Shown: positions 29,691 to 41,545 of the stretch, one piece after another
Layout of the letters: each line of letters opens with the position of its first letter
How positions within the stretch are numbered: position 1 is the first letter of the stretch
Source: Paguma larvata
Taxonomy: Eukaryota > Chordata > Mammalia > Carnivora > Viverridae
Direction: 5' to 3'
Length of the DNA: 64,000 nucleotides
NCBI GenBank assembly: GCA_030068075.1
Contig: CM057826.1
Location: forward strand, 59,927,312 to 59,991,311
Made by a program: the position numbers and the translations under genes
Notes under the pieces: model-generated
Seen by the model: only the letters and a program-made list of their open reading frames with translations
Databases searched by the model: none
Told to the model about the DNA's origin: nothing

Positions 29691-30874
29691 CCTTTTCAGC
29701 ACCTTGCATGTGGGAAGCACTTGGTAAGTGTTTATCAAATTGCTCATTTTCCTCTTTAAGTCTTTAAGTCATGTCATTTTTGGCCATGTTCAGTGGCATT
29801 GGCTTGGATAAGACAGGAAGAAGAGAAGGGAAGCCCAATCCTATGTCCTTGATTCTTACTTTGAGTCATGGGGATAGACAGCACACTTCAGGAATCACTG
29901 CAGGGGGGTCATGCAGATGATGGGGTTCTCAGGTGTGGCTTTTCACCCCATCATTCTAGTGGGAACTCATTTAGCCAACATGTGCTCTGTGTTGGCTCCT
30001 GTGCTAAGCGTAGGCGGGTGGGGGAAGATGGGAGTAGGAAAACCAGCGATCTCAGCTCAGCACTGTTCTGGGCATACACCAGATGGTCCAGGAGTAGGGA
30101 GTAGGAATGACCAACCCCGGTTTTGGAGATTCAGGTGACCTTGGAGTCAAGTCCTTAAAGACAGCGTGACTTACCTGGGCCCAAAAGAGCTTGGGAGTAA
30201 AGCTAAGGGGACAAGCGTGTTGGTGGGGAGATTTCTTGGTTTTCAGCTCCCCAGGTGCCTTAGATAGCAAACCCCCTGGAACCATGGTGTTGAGAAAATG
30301 TGGGTACACCGGGCAGGTCATCTCTTCCAGAACTTTCTCGTTTGAGGGATGGGGATATCGGCAGCTGAGGAAGCAAGTTTTCATCAAGTATTTAGAAAAG
30401 AGAAGACCTTGATCTAACATGAGGCCAAACGGAATGGGAACAACTAAAGCCAGATTTTCCCCGTGGTGCTTGGAGGAAGGAGCCAAGAGAGTGTCAGACT
30501 GGGGCTCGGGGGTGAAGAGTGCATGAGGTGGGGAGGCTCAGCGATGCCACGGTTTCGGATTTCAGGCCGAGTTGAGCCACGTGGCCGCATCCCCTCAGAA
30601 CTGCTGTTTTCACATAATGCTTCCACAGACTGACAGATCGCAGGGGTGAAGGTTTTATGTCCAAAGGGGAGGCCCCTCTAATTTTGGCAGATCCGGGAAC
30701 ACCCCCTACTTGAAAAAACACATACCTCCTTCTCATCTTGTGCAGAGAAAGCATGCAGTTTTTCAATAAAATGAAGTTAACACCCACTGGTGCTGTGAAC
30801 GCTAATAAATGGATGAAAACGTGCTCAACCTTGTCAATAGTCAGGGAAACGAAGAGCAGGGATTCATGCTGGTG
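29691..30874. other. Unassigned DNA
   Basis: No firm repeat or gene. 'catgtgctctgtgttggctc' plus 'ctgtgctaagcgtagg' (29979-30014) may be a reversed L2/MIR tail. Confidence 0.35.
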
Positions 30875-31046
30875 GGGTCACATTGACTTCTTGAGTTTGC
30901 GTGGCCTCTGCTGAGACATAGCTTGGGTTCTTTCCTGCTGGACTTGAACCTGAGACGTTATAGGCTGATGTGGCTGCAGACATCTGGCCCCACGAGAGGA
31001 GAGCTTATCTGAGAATGGAGCCATGCCGGAGGAAGGAGAGACTAGA

Positions 31047-31094
<48 letters not shown>

Positions 31095-31210
31095 CTGAGA
31101 GTCTAGGGCTTTGTCAGTACCATTGAGTCTCCAGATCAAGCTGTACCTGAGGCTGGTACTCCACTGGACTTTTCAGTTATGCGAACTAAGTTTGAGCTAA
31201 AATCTTCTAT
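30875..31210 (+). mobile_element. Ancient eutherian repeat with internal (GA)n
   Basis: 'gcttatctgagaatggagcc', the GA array, 'gatcaagctgtacctgaggc' and 'ctggacttttcagttatgcg' match the 3' part of the same family as at 22565-23012. In this family the GA stretch is an internal component, so the microsatellite arose inside it. Confidence 0.5.
31051..31087 (+). repeat. (GA)n microsatellite
   Basis: Eighteen uninterrupted GA units, following 'agagatg' and ending 'gggagagactgag'. Likely length-variable. Confidence 0.9.
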
Positions 31211-31269
31211 CTCCGGCCAGAGTTCTAGCTGACACAAACACAGTGGCGGAGGGAGAAAGGCTCATGATA

Positions 31270-31490
31270 TCTGGCACTTACTGAGTGTATACTCCACTGT
31301 GTTCTGAACACTTGGTGTGTATTACTTCACTCAGTCCTCCCCACAAGCCGCTGAGGAAAGGCACTCATCCTCATTTCGCAGGAGACAAGGGGACCGAAGC
31401 ACATGCAGTTAAAAAGCTCTCCCAAGATCACACAGCCCAGCTTGGAGCGAGGCGGGGGCAGTCTGACCCCGGAGCCTGTATTCGTGACCA
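31270..31490 (-). mobile_element. MIR SINE relic, antisense
   Basis: 'ggcacttactgagtgtatac', 'tctgaacacttggtgtgtat', 'tcctcatttcgcaggagaca' and 'cccaagatcacacagcccag', with 'tctgaccccggagcctgt' at the end, are reversed MIR. Confidence 0.85.
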
Positions 31491-32654
31491 CTTCCTCCCT
31501 GGAGCCCTCGAGTGCAAATCAGGAAGGTTTGGTGTTTTCTCTGTAGCTGATCGAGGCCGCCTTTGCCCGCAGGTGCTTGTCTGTGAGCTTAGCCAGTGGG
31601 ACCCTGGACATTGAGTCTGTGAGGAAAACCCGCAGGACGTTTCCACGTCCATCGTCTTCCCACATCGAGACGCGGCTGCTGATTTTCCATGGTGCGGTAC
31701 GGTGATCTGGGATTAATTTGGTAAGTAAATGTTCGTTGCTGGGAATGAATAAATTGTCCCTCAGCGCTAGGAGATTTTGTCATCTCACTTTGAACTTGGA
31801 GACGCAAGACGACTGCCTGTCGTGGCGTTCACTTCCGCTTTGTAACTTTGTATAATATATGCCGACGGTGTTTCCCCACTTGTATCCTCTGGGAAGATGT
31901 TACTGTCCCTGATGGCGGAGGCAGAAATTGGGTCATCGCCTCACACATCTTTCTCGAACCATCCCAGCGCGTGCTTCATCAGGCAGAGGTGCGTTTGCGG
32001 AGGAGGCGAAAACCGATCCTGACTTTTCTTCCATTCTGGCCCAACTTCTCCCTGAGGCTGCTGTGTTCCTTATTCTTTTACGAAGTGCGCGACCTGTAAC
32101 ATCATTGAATTTTAGAAAGCCCTCAAGTCATGTAACCTCTGAAGCGTTGACTCTCGGCAGCCCTTCTGTTTCTTGCCCTTGGAGGCCATCTCCAAGATGT
32201 CCAGGCGGCTGCCCCCTCCCACCTGGGACCTCTCCAGCTTGTCCAGAGTTTGCCCCACACCCGCCCCCCCCCCCACACAGTGTGGACGGACTTGTGCGTG
32301 TGAACTCTTTTGAAAGCTGCCGTGTCATATACTGGTGTTTTGCGGATGATGCTTTGTAATAAAGAGTCACTGGTCCACCTCCTTACTACCAAGTTCTATC
32401 AATGCAGCGTTAAACTGTTTGGTTTTGGTTTAGGTTTGGGGGAAATCATTTGCAATTATTTCCTTTTTCTACCCAAATACAGAGGACATTGGAATGTGTT
32501 TTTTGACTCTTCTTATACCCTGAAATAGAGTAGAACTTTTATCCCCTCAGAAAAAAAGTCATGATACATGAAGAGCAGCCAGTAAAATCCTTATCATATG
32601 CAATGTGTATTCTCAAAGTATTTTACTCGGGGCGGGGGACCCTAAGTGAGCACG
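31491..32654. other. Unassigned DNA
   Basis: No recognised repeat or gene. A C-rich stretch with C13 interrupted by one g lies near 32259-32273. Confidence 0.4.
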
Positions 32655-32860
32655 TATATGTAGATTTTGAGTCCAGCAAATCGGGGTCAAATCTAAGGGG
32701 TTTACTTAGAAGCTGTGGGACTTTGGGCAAAATACTGCATATCCTGAGCCTCGGTTTCCCTCCTCCATAAATGAAGAAAATAGTTTCTCTGTGAAAGGGA
32801 CGAAAGGGATACTTTAAGTATCTGAAGCATAAGAGGTCCTCGTTAATTGATAGTTGCTTT
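32655..32860 (+). mobile_element. MIR SINE relic
   Basis: 'gaagctgtgggactttgggc', 'aaaatactgcatatcctgag', 'cctcggtttccctcctccat' and 'atctgaagcataagaggtcc' are the sense MIR order. Confidence 0.75.
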
Positions 32861-34439
32861 GCTTATCGCCCTCCCTTGTGGCTGCTCCCCCTACGTGAGG
32901 TTCCCACAGCAGCCTGAATGTCGACGGTAAGCTTGAGATGGGGAAGCAGGGGTCAAAGGTAATGTGATGCCCAGGTACACTTTGTATTCAGCAACACTTT
33001 ATGAAAATTAAGAATAAAAGGCAAAGACCCAGTGAAAGTGAAAGCAGTCATTTGCTTTCAGAGAGACTCTTCTCTAAGCTGGAAACTTCCCTGATGCATT
33101 GAAAACGTGAGTTTCGTTTTCATGCTACTTTCTGGGAAGGTATTCCAGACATCCGGGGTCTGTTCTCCAGGACAGACCCGGACCCAGATGAGACTGGGAT
33201 CCTCTTGGAAAAGCAGATTTAAGGTAGGAGCCGGGGCACTGCTGGCTCCTAGGAGGAGGCAGAAGAACAGAAGGGATCTTGAGGGAAGCGGGAAGAGGAA
33301 AGAGGAGCGGGGCTGGAGGCGCGGCGGCCGTGGAGGGCAGGGGCATCTCTGAGGGAGACCCCTTACGAGGAGGGTCTGTAGTGGGGCAGGAGAGGGAAGG
33401 GGGAGGACACGAGAGAGGGGGCCTTATGGCTGTGTGAGAAGGGCCACACACAAATGGTTAAAACATTGCTTACTTCGATTATATCCTGAAAAAATGGCAG
33501 TGACCAGAGCTGCCTGGATTAGGAAGAAAGGGTGTAATTCCATCTTGGGGCTTCTGGTGAGTTGAGCTTGTGGTTCTGTGGTTTATGATGTCACCAGAAC
33601 CCCTGGCTGGAATGACAGCCTTTTAATTTACAACTTGGTAAGTGGGGAGGCCGAGGGTCCAGCATGCCTGCTGGAAACGTGGTGAGGACCCAAGGGTCGA
33701 GTTTGGCCTGGGAGGTGAAGTTCTGGAGGCCGGCCCCTTCTAGCCTGAGTGGGGAGTCTTGGTTAAGCCACTTTTCTTGTTGTGCCCTCTGTTTCTTCTC
33801 TCCCTGGCTCCCCATCCCTCCCGCCTCATTCCCCCAAGTTGCACCGCTTCATTTTCCCATGATTTATTTTATAAAAAGCCCAAGTTAGCCAGCTTCCTCT
33901 GGCCGTCCTGCTCACTAAGCTCACAGTTCAGACCTTTCTAGCCTAAAGCCCGCCCCCGGAAAGGCTCAAATGTGACATCTCTGACTTTTGAAGGAAGAAC
34001 CCTACCGCAAATTGGGTGGCTCCCTTCTGTCTTTCATTCTGCCTCCAGCCTCCCACTTCCTCATACATGTCAAGGTCAGGAAGTGATGGTTTGGCCTCTA
34101 CGGATGTGCATGTCCTCCTCCGGCATGGCGGCGCGTCGGTCCCTCAGTGCCCTTGGTTAGCCCAGTTCCTCAACCTCCTTTTCTCCTTCAACCCAGAACA
34201 GAAGCTTACTGGCGGGATACGCTAGGGCGAGATCCGGGGATGGGGCAGAAAACGAGATAGAGATGATGGCTGTCCTCATGAAGCTCCACCTGCCTGACAC
34301 CTGCCGTTTTGGGGTTGTGGAGATCTCAGAGAGGGTGCGTCTCAGCCCTGGTCTCCAGATCTGCTCTTCCTCAAGTGTTCCCTCTTCAGTTTCTGCCGCC
34401 ATCATTGCCTGCTTGTTCAAGCCATTCCCCTAGGAGCGT
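32861..34439. other. Unassigned DNA
   Basis: No recognised repeat or gene. A purine-biased block lies at 33245-33420. Confidence 0.4.
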
Positions 34440-34626
34440 CCTGCCCAGTTTCTCCTTTGCCCTCATCCCCAACCTCCAGTCCGTTAGCTAGTCCTGTCCG
34501 TGCCGGCTCCCAATCAGAACCTCTCTGGACTCCTCCCCTCCACCTCACTGACGTCATTTTATTCTACCAGCCCTTAACAATCCCGGGGGCGCCTCCCCCT
34601 TTTCTTTTAAACTGTTCCTTCTCCCC
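34440..34626 (+). mobile_element. Possible L2 relic
   Basis: 'ctgcccagtttctcctttgc' and 'tccagtccgttagctagtcc' loosely follow the L2 order that precedes the 3' end. Weak. Confidence 0.3.
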
Positions 34627-34777
34627 CAGGAGTTCTCAAAGTGGGGTCCCCTGGACCAGTAGCAGCAGCACCACCGAGGAAATGTTAGAAACGCATCCTC
34701 CCGGGCCTCCCCCAGGCCCGTTGCGTCAGAATCTCCCGGGGTGGGGCCCAGCCACCTTGAGTTTGACAAACACCCCG
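34627..34777 (+). mobile_element. MER5A-type DNA transposon
   Basis: Begins 'caggagttctcaaagtgggg', then 'tcccctggaccagtagcagc', 'gaaatgttagaaacgcatcc', 'gcgtcagaatctcccggggt', 'ggggcccagccaccttgagt' and 'ttgacaaacacc'. Nearly complete, with a small deletion before the right end. Confidence 0.85.
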
Positions 34778-35079
34778 GGTTATTTTGGTACGAGCTCCCA
34801 TTTCAGAGCGTCTTCGGTCCATTTGTCAACCAGGCAGGGCGCTTGGAATTTTTTTCTGCCTTCTCTTATTTACTCGCGTTTCACAGGTGAAGGGACCGAG
34901 ACCTGATCTTGGAGGGTAAACTGAACCGTAGCCCGTCCAGCCGAGGACCCTGGCTGAGCTTCCCAACTCTTTTTCCACAGATACTGTTCCATCTGGCCCC
35001 AGTCTGTCTCCCCGGCCTTCCCTGGAGCAACACTCGTCCTTGGACTCTTTCGTTTTAAGACATTCTGAATCTTTCAGTT

Positions 35080-35430
35080 TCAGGAACACACGGTTCCCTT
35101 TCCAGCCCCAGGGCCTTTTCACGCGCTGTTCCCTCCGCCCAGAACACTCACTGTCCAATTACCTTACATGGGGAGCACCGTCACTTCATCGTTGAGGCGC
35201 AGCAAAAATGTCGCCTCCTCAGAAAGACTGCCCTTGACTGTCTTCACATAGGTTTCCCTGGCCTTCTCCATTTTAATTCCTGACATGTCTCCACACGGCA
35301 CACACAATTAGGAATAACTGCATTCGTTCCTGTATTTTTATGTCTCCTCCCCTGGGAGCTAAGCTCCTCGGGGACAGGAATATAGCCCCAGAAATGTAGC
35401 GTGAACAAATGAATGAAGGAAGGAATGAAC
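35080..35430 (+). mobile_element. L2 LINE 3' end
   Basis: 'ccccagggccttttcacgcg', 'ctgttccctccgcccagaac', 'aatgtcgcctcctcagaaag', 'gggagctaagctcctcgggg', 'gacaggaatatag' and a final 'gaacaaatgaatgaagg' give a clear sense L2 tail. Confidence 0.85.
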
Positions 35431-35464
35431 AAAATAAGTCTATTTGGTTTTGTCACCAAAGTCC

Positions 35465-35600
35465 TTATGTGTCTTTAAGGTCTCAGCCCCCAGAGTGCCT
35501 TCTCCAAGGAGCCTTCCCTTGTTCCCCTGGGGGAGTTAAGTCTTTGCTCTCCTGGCACTCTGGAAGGCACCACTGTGGCACTCCTGTCCTTGCAGGGCGG
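35465..35600 (+). mobile_element. Possible second L2 relic
   Basis: 'tctttaaggtctcagccccc', 'gccttctccaaggagccttc' and 'ccttgttccc' repeat the L2 pattern seen at 35080, so a second diverged copy is likely. Confidence 0.4.
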
Positions 35601-35629
35601 TGGGGCGAGGCGGGGGCGGGCAGTGGGCA

Positions 35630-35770
35630 GGCATGAGTGTGGGCTTTGAGCCACAGAGACCTGAGTCCATAAAACAGCTTGTGTCACTTCCCGGCTGCCT
35701 GCCACTTTGTCTGTCCGAGCTCTCTGATGGCTGAGATGGAGAGTTTCTCGTGAGGATGGAGACGACGTGC
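35630..35770 (+). mobile_element. MIR SINE relic
   Basis: 'gcatgagtgtgggctttgag', 'ccacagagacctgagtccat' and 'gtgtcacttcccggctgcct' are sense MIR. Confidence 0.6.
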
Positions 35771-36099
35771 CCGACGAGGAGCAGGCCCTTAAGGAGGCAT
35801 GGCTGTTGCCCTCGTAGAGCTAGTTATGCACGGAACTCGCTCACTCGAGAGAGAGACTGAGAGAGGGAGCTCCTGGAGCCCTGGCCTCTGTCCCGTTAGC
35901 CATGCCGGTTGAGGGTGGAGGTGGAGAGAGTCCTCCGCCCGCCCCTCCCCACACTCGCCCAGGGCCTGGCTTCGGTGGCCAGCCGGCCAGAGGACAGTGA
36001 GAGGGCTGTCTGCGTCTGTGGGTGAGCCCAGCCTATGACTCACAGGGAGAGGGAACACACGTGGCTTGAAAAGCAAGCCAGACCTATTTACTAATGCCC

Positions 36100-36680
36100 C
36101 CCTCCGACGAACATCCCAAACAGAGGAGCCAAAAACGCGCAGAAAACCGTGGGATCATGGCTTGAGCCGGGCGGCCTCGTTTGCCACAAGATGCCACCGA
36201 GTTGTTTTGCAGCACCGCTGGCAAAGGCCCGGCGGTGTCTTTCCCTCCCCCAGAGCTGCTTCCTGCCGGTGGTTGCCCTCCACGGCATGGGGGGCGGGGA
36301 ATGCCGGAGACCCTGGATTCCTGGTGGTCCCCGCCCCCGGGGATAGGCCCCGTTCTCCCCTGGCGATGGGAAAGTCTGTTTTTCTCTCGCGGAGAATCCT
36401 GGCCTTGAGGCAAGGGGCCGAGGACGGCCAGTCCCTTCTCCCTCCAGCAGACTAGTCTCTTCCACGGAGCTTCCATAGCTGCTCCGCCTCGTGTGGACCT
36501 CTGCTCGTGCCCGCGCCCAGGAGACCCATCTCCAGGGACGACAGCGTCTGCCATCTTGTGTTGTGTTCAGTTGCAGGGGGCGGGGACTTGGAGGTCTCGC
36601 TTCCTCCGGAGGCGGGTCTTGGCCGAGGGTCAGCGTCCCGAGTGAGTGCTCCCTGGGCACGGCCCGCGTTCCTGAGACAC
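36100..36680. promoter_or_regulatory. CpG-island-like block
   Basis: I count about 42 CpGs in 580 bases at roughly 60 percent G+C, giving an observed-to-expected ratio near 0.8 by hand estimate. Two GC boxes of the Sp1 type are present ('gggggcggggaat' near 36291 and 'gggggcggggact' near 36576). No known repeat explains it. Long frames on both strands are expected in such composition. It could be an unannotated promoter or an orphan island; no transcript evidence is available. Confidence 0.5.
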
Positions 36681-37069
36681 CTGCTCCCAGGCCCGCTTTG
36701 GTGTCTATCAGTATCTTTCACGCTCAAGGTATTTGGCTGCATCTCACCTTCATGACTTTCGCCATAGGATGTTTGCAACCGATACTGTTATTCTTATTTT
36801 CCTTTGGATCTACTCACTGTTTAACATCAATAGACATTTTATGCGGGAAGTTTATACCACCGTCATGCATAGAACACCGGTGTCAATCGCCACTAAATGA
36901 TAATAATCATACAACAAGGGCAAAATCACTTACTGTGAGCTAGCTCGTTCTGCCCAGAGAGATGTGAGCTGGGGGCCTGCTTTCTCTCCGTGAAGGGGGA
37001 AACAGCAAGTTTTAGGGATGTATTAAAGTCATATTCGCATTCACCTGTGACTTTTTCCTTGATACCATC
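36681..37069. other. Unassigned DNA
   Basis: No recognised repeat or gene. Confidence 0.4.
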
Positions 37070-37084
37070 AGAAAATGTGAAAGA

Positions 37085-37293
37085 GGGGCGCCTGGGGGGC
37101 TCAGTCGGTTAAGCACTGACTTTGGCTCAGGTCACGATCTCATGGTTTGTGAGTTCGAGCCCCGCGTCGGGCTCTGTGCTGACAGCTCAGGGCCCAGAGG
37201 CTTCTTCAGATTCTGTGTCTCCCTCCCTCTCTGCTCCTCCCCTGCTCACACTCTGTCTCTCTGTCAAAAGTAAATAAACTTAAAAAAAAAAAA
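37085..37293 (+). mobile_element. Felid tRNA-Lys SINE
   Basis: Starts 'ggggcgcctggggggctcag', with 'tcatggtttgtgagttcgag' , 'ccccgcgtcgggctctgtgc', a CT-rich block and 'aaagtaaataaacttaaaaa'. Flanks 'gaaaatgtgaaaga' (37071-37084) and 'gaaaaaatgccaaaga' (37294-37309) are an imperfect target-site duplication. Confidence 0.95.
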
Positions 37294-37374
37294 GAAAAAA
37301 TGCCAAAGAAGAGTGAGAATAAAATAATTTCTTGATTTAAATGTTATTTCAGGCTGTGTGGGTACCACCTAAAC

Positions 37375-37599
37375 CATATTAGGTATCGTGATTTTAGTCA
37401 ACAATACTGTGTTCAAAATTGTGAAGAGACTGGATCTCGAATGTTCTTAACCACAATCGAGAAATGACAATTACGTGACCTGATAGAGATGTTCGCTAAA
37501 GCCACAGTGGTAATCACAGTGCAGTATGGAAATGTATCAAATCCACATGTCATGTACCTTATGTGTACACAGCATCGTGTGTCAATTATATCTAGGAAA
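37375..37599 (+). mobile_element. L1M 3' end relic
   Basis: 'ttacgtgacctgatagagat', 'ggtaatcacagtgcagtatg', 'gaaatgtatcaaatccacat' and 'gtgtgtcaattatatctagg' follow the sense L1MA/L1MB 3'-terminal order. Confidence 0.65.
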
Positions 37600-37815
37600 C
37601 CCCCTAATACTTACATAGGGAAGGTGCCGAGTGTTTTGCAGAGATTAACTCACTTTTCTTTACAACAGTCCTATGATGTTAGATTATAACTACCCCCATT
37701 TTACAGATTAGTTAACTGAGGCATCAGGCGGCTAACTCGCTTCTTCATAGAGCTCGTAGGTAGTGGGGGTAGAATTTGAACCCAGCTCTCTGATTCCAGA
37801 AGTCTCCATCTCAGA
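37600..37815 (-). mobile_element. MIR SINE relic, antisense
   Basis: 'gccgagtgttttgcagagat', 'taactcacttttctttacaa', 'cccccattttacagattagt', 'taactgaggcatcaggcggc' and 'atttgaacccagctctctga' are reversed MIR. Confidence 0.85.
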
Positions 37816-38009
37816 TGCTGGTCCTCTACAGCCTTTGAAGCGGTCACTTGTCCCAACGTTTTGGCCGATGCTGGCCGTGTGTGAGGTCTCATGTCTGAGC
37901 AGGGTGGGTCTGGTGTAGGCAGAGTTGCTTCCTCCTGGGGCTGGGGACTGTGGCCATTGTGCCTGCAGTGCTCTTGTGTCTTTAGGTCTGTGTTCTCTTC
38001 ATCGAGTGC

Positions 38010-38300
38010 GTCCTGTGGGCGTCATGCCGTGGTGGATACTGGGGTTGCGGACGCCAGTACACCTCAGGCCTTGGTCCCAGGGAACTCATGGTCATCCAGT
38101 GGGGGACAGACACTTGTAAATAGCACTGAAACAGCCGCCCAACGGGGTTCCGTTATAGAGGGGGACACCATGGTGTGATGGGCTATAGGTACCTCGCTCA
38201 GTTTGCGAGGCAGAGAGGTAGGTGGGGTTTGGAAAACGCCTTCTGAAATGAAGAAGGACACAGAGGTCGTGCAGAACACAGGGAACACTTGAGAAAAGGC
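38010..38300 (-). mobile_element. L2 LINE relic, antisense
   Basis: 'cagggaactcatggtcatcc', 'agtgggggacagacacttgt' and 'aaatagcactgaaacagccg' follow reversed L2 ('catggagcttacattctagtggg ... agacaaataaac'). Confidence 0.5.
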
Positions 38301-39254
38301 CTCAAGGCTGACCAGCCGGGTACGGGGAGGGCAGCGCGCCTCCTGACTCCCTTGAAGAGTTTAAGCAAGTCTCTGAAAGCCCTGGCACCCCTGCAGGGAA
38401 GACATTGTGCCGGCTCTTCCTCCTCATCGCTTTTCCAAAGGACACAGATCCGGGATGTGTGCGCGGTGACCAGTGAAGACCTCTGGCTCACCAGAGAAAA
38501 ATGGAGGCTTCAGTCCCGGGCTGTTCCCCCAAAGAACCAAAGATCACTGCACTCTGCTATTTGTAGTCTCTGTGCCGCTATTTCAGCCTGTGACTCGGAG
38601 GTGTGCAAATTTGGCCATTCCGGAGAGGTAATTTTAGGGGTCAGTTTGTTTATTTGAAATGCAACGCTGGCAATGGGGTCAGGTTTTTATGTGAGGATTT
38701 TGTGTTCTGCATATAAGGAAGTACTGCTCGTTAGCTCTTCCGAATGTGCCCAAAACGTCTCTCTCCAGAATAAACTCGTGCTTTGCAGATGAAATGAAAC
38801 ACGCTGGGGCCACACTCAGAATAGAACGTCCTTGGCGTGGTGTTGCGATCCCTGGTGAGCCGCTGACAAGAACCCTACAGTGGGAACTGCCACGCTCCAT
38901 ACTTGGAGCTCCTTACTGAAGGCGGGAGGCTTGGGAACCCGGAGCCGAAGGGCTGTGATGAATGGCAGGCTGTGAACATTTTTGGGGCGATGCAGATGCT
39001 CCCTGGACTATTTCAAGGACTCACATACTCTCGGGCAGCGTTTGATAAGTGGCGGTGGAGGGCTAGTTTTGGCACAAGCGATGAGGAAAAATAGTCACAA
39101 TGCAGACCTTCTCACCAGAGTAGCTTAGGTTGTATCTCTACGGAAAATGGAAATCGTTTGGGCATCTGCTCCGGAAACAGGCAGGTGGGAAACCGGACCA
39201 CCTCTGATGCACGGAAGGACACTGGCTGTGTTGCCTAACCTTTCAAAATAACCG
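38301..39254. other. Unassigned DNA
   Basis: No recognised repeat or gene. Confidence 0.4.
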
Positions 39255-39330
39255 CGTCCTTTTTTTTTTGTATTTTATTTTATTATTTTATTTATTTATT
39301 TTTTATTTTTTTAAAAATTTTTTAAATGAG
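39255..39330. repeat. T/A-rich low-complexity tract
   Basis: T-rich with degenerate TTTTA/TTTAT units and a central palindromic 'ttaaaaattttttaaa'. Possibly the remains of a SINE or L1 tail. Confidence 0.7.
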
Positions 39331-39464
39331 GAGGTGAGGCCATTTGGGAAGCTTTCGGGTCACTTTCAGATTATAAGTCCAGTGATGATCTGAGGACAGT
39401 AGGTAGGAATTTTCTGGGGCAGTTTTTGCTCAGTGGATAAGGAAGGTCCTTCAGCTGCAAGTTA

Positions 39465-39510
39465 TAATGCAGAGTTATGCTCTGTTATATGCAGAGTTAT
39501 GCAGAGTTAA
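39465..39510 (+). repeat. Short tandem array of GCAGAGTTAT-like units
   Basis: 'gcagagttatgctctgttat' then 'atgcagagttatgcagagtt' with 'aaactctg': three or four 10-base units plus inverted 'ctctg' copies, a small interrupted array capable of hairpins. Confidence 0.6.
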
Positions 39511-40879
39511 ACTCTGGGAATTTATCTGCAGGACATTGAGTGCGCTCACTGGATCGAAAGCCAAGCTGAGTGCCTGAGTCACGCAAAGGAGGGGCACCCG
39601 GGCGATGCTGGGGACGTGGGCAGCTGAACCGAAATGCCGTCTCCTGGGGCTTTACTGATAAGTGCATTAAGCCTAACCTTTTTGGGTCTCATATTATTTG
39701 ATGCCAGCCTTAGAATTCCAGTGCGAGAGAGGGTCTCCTTGACTTGTGCTGGGTCCAGTACCCACTCCTCGGGCAAGGGAACACAGAGTGCCTGGAGTCA
39801 CAGGCCCGTCAAGACCGTATGCAGGGGGGCGTGGGGTGGGGTGGGCAGAGGGGAGAGGGGAAGAATGAACTGTCCAAGAAGAAAGTGCCTCGTGACCGAA
39901 TAAAGGAGGCACCGATATCGGATGGATTACGATAACAGATTTCCGTTACTCTGACCTAATCGATGAAAAGAAGAGAATTTGGATTGTCACGGGGTCTATT
40001 TTTAAGGTCATAATGAGCAAGGCAGCTCCTTTCTCAGCCTGATCCTATCAAACATTTGCTTAAATATTCCGCTTGGCCGTGTAGAGACAAACATTTCTAC
40101 ATGCGGCCTGTGGCCTGGCCACAGCAGGATCCTGGTTCTTTCAGCCATTCGTCGAATCTGTTGATGAGTAGAATTGAACAGTCTGGGGTAAGTGAGGTCG
40201 AATGGCTTCAACGATAATATTGGGGTCTTTATTTTCCATTTTGGAGTCAAAACTGTGATTTTTTGCACACGTTCCTTGGATTAGAAGGGAAAAAAGAGGA
40301 AGAATAAGAGGGGACTTGATAGCAACCCTTGATAGCTCTTGGTTTACGTTCTTCTTTTGCCCTCTTGGGTAAGGAAATTGTTAAATTTCCACTAACTACT
40401 ATTCGTACCATGTACTGACAGCAGAGACACAGCTTCAAGCAGCGTTTTCAAAGCATGTTGTATGGGATCTAGGCCCTGAGATTCTTTAAAAAAAAAAAGA
40501 GGGATGTTTTATAGTCAAATAAACTTGGAAGATATTGCAAATTATGTTGTCTGTAGGGTATTCATAACCTGCGTTGGCATTGACTGATACGTCCTGTTTA
40601 GTTTCATCTAATGGCATTTCCCAAACATTTTTCACCGTGCAAAATTTAAAAAAATAACACCTATTACTAGATAACATCTTTGGCTTTGGGGACTCTCACT
40701 GTGCTCTTTCACCTCCATCGGTCAGGAATATGTAGGGTCATTGGTCACCTCTTCATCTTTTTGGCACTTAGAGATTTCTATACTGTGACTTCAGAGACCA
40801 TGCTTACTTGTACTGGATAATTCGAACTTGTACTGGGGCCTCAAAGCATACTTACGTGTTGCTCCAGATTTTCTGTGAC
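39511..40879. other. Unassigned DNA
   Basis: No recognised repeat or gene. 'acttgtactgg' occurs twice at 40806-40840, 21 bases apart. Confidence 0.4.
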
Positions 40880-41060
40880 CAGGTTCATTTATTCTCCCAC
40901 CAAGTGTTTGTCAGGTGCCAGGGTACAATGTTCTAAGAGGCGTGGTTGGAAGGAGAGAAATGAGTAATGGATGGACCGGTCCTTAAAGAGCCTCTGGGCT
41001 CACAGGGCAAGAGTGCATGCCAACAAATCATGAAAAAGAGGTCGGATGACTAACAATCAG
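40880..41060 (-). mobile_element. L2 3' end, antisense
   Basis: 'ggttcatttattctcccacc', 'aagtgtttgtcaggtgccag', 'gctcacagggcaagagtgca' and 'tgccaacaaatcatgaaaaa' follow the reversed L2 tail. Confidence 0.6.
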
Positions 41061-41064
41061 AAGA

Positions 41065-41300
41065 TGCTGTGTGTCAGCCCCGCGAGGGGCTTGGCGTTTT
41101 ATGCGTATGCTAAGACACTTAAGTATGTACATGGTACTTAAGGCCCACCAACTCTGCTCTATGGGCGTTATGTTTCCTTTTTATAGATAAAGGAACGGAG
41201 GTTTAGAGAGGTCTGTCTCGTGTCTGATAATGTACTGTCAGTGAATGACGGAGGCAGGGGTTCGAACTAGCTCTGTCCGCCTCTGAAGCCCGGGGTCTTT
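41065..41300 (-). mobile_element. MIR SINE relic, antisense
   Basis: 'gtgtgtcagccccgcgaggg', 'tttccttttttatagataaa'-like text at 41170, 'ggaacggaggtttagagagg' and 'ggaggcaggggttcgaacta' with 'gctctgtccgcctctgaag' are reversed MIR. Confidence 0.7.
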
Positions 41301-41387
41301 CCAGACACTTCGTACTGCTTGCCATTTCCTGCTCAGATTTCCCAGATCCCAAGGCCGGATCATTTCAGAGACTGTTGAATATTCGAG

Positions 41388-41545
41388 AGGGGAAAATGGG
41401 TGATGGGCATTGAAGAGGGCAGGTGTTGGGATGAGCACTGGGTGTTGTAGGTCAGCGATGAACCACAGGAATCTACCCTCAAAACCAAGAGCACACTTAA
41501 CACACTGTATGTTAGCCAATTTGACGATAAATTATATTAAGAAAT
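41388..41545 (+). mobile_element. Carnivore L1 3' end
   Basis: 'atgggtgatgggcattgaag', 'agggcaggtgttgggatgag', 'cactgggtgttgtaggtcag', 'cgatgaaccacaggaatcta' and 'ctgtatgttagccaatttga' match the sense 3' terminus of carnivore L1. It is older than the copy at 15181 and lacks an obvious target-site duplication. Confidence 0.85.

Noticed and set aside
36091..36660. Open frame of 189 codons (minus)
   Set aside because: Explained by the high G+C of the CpG-rich block; overlapping frames are open on both strands.
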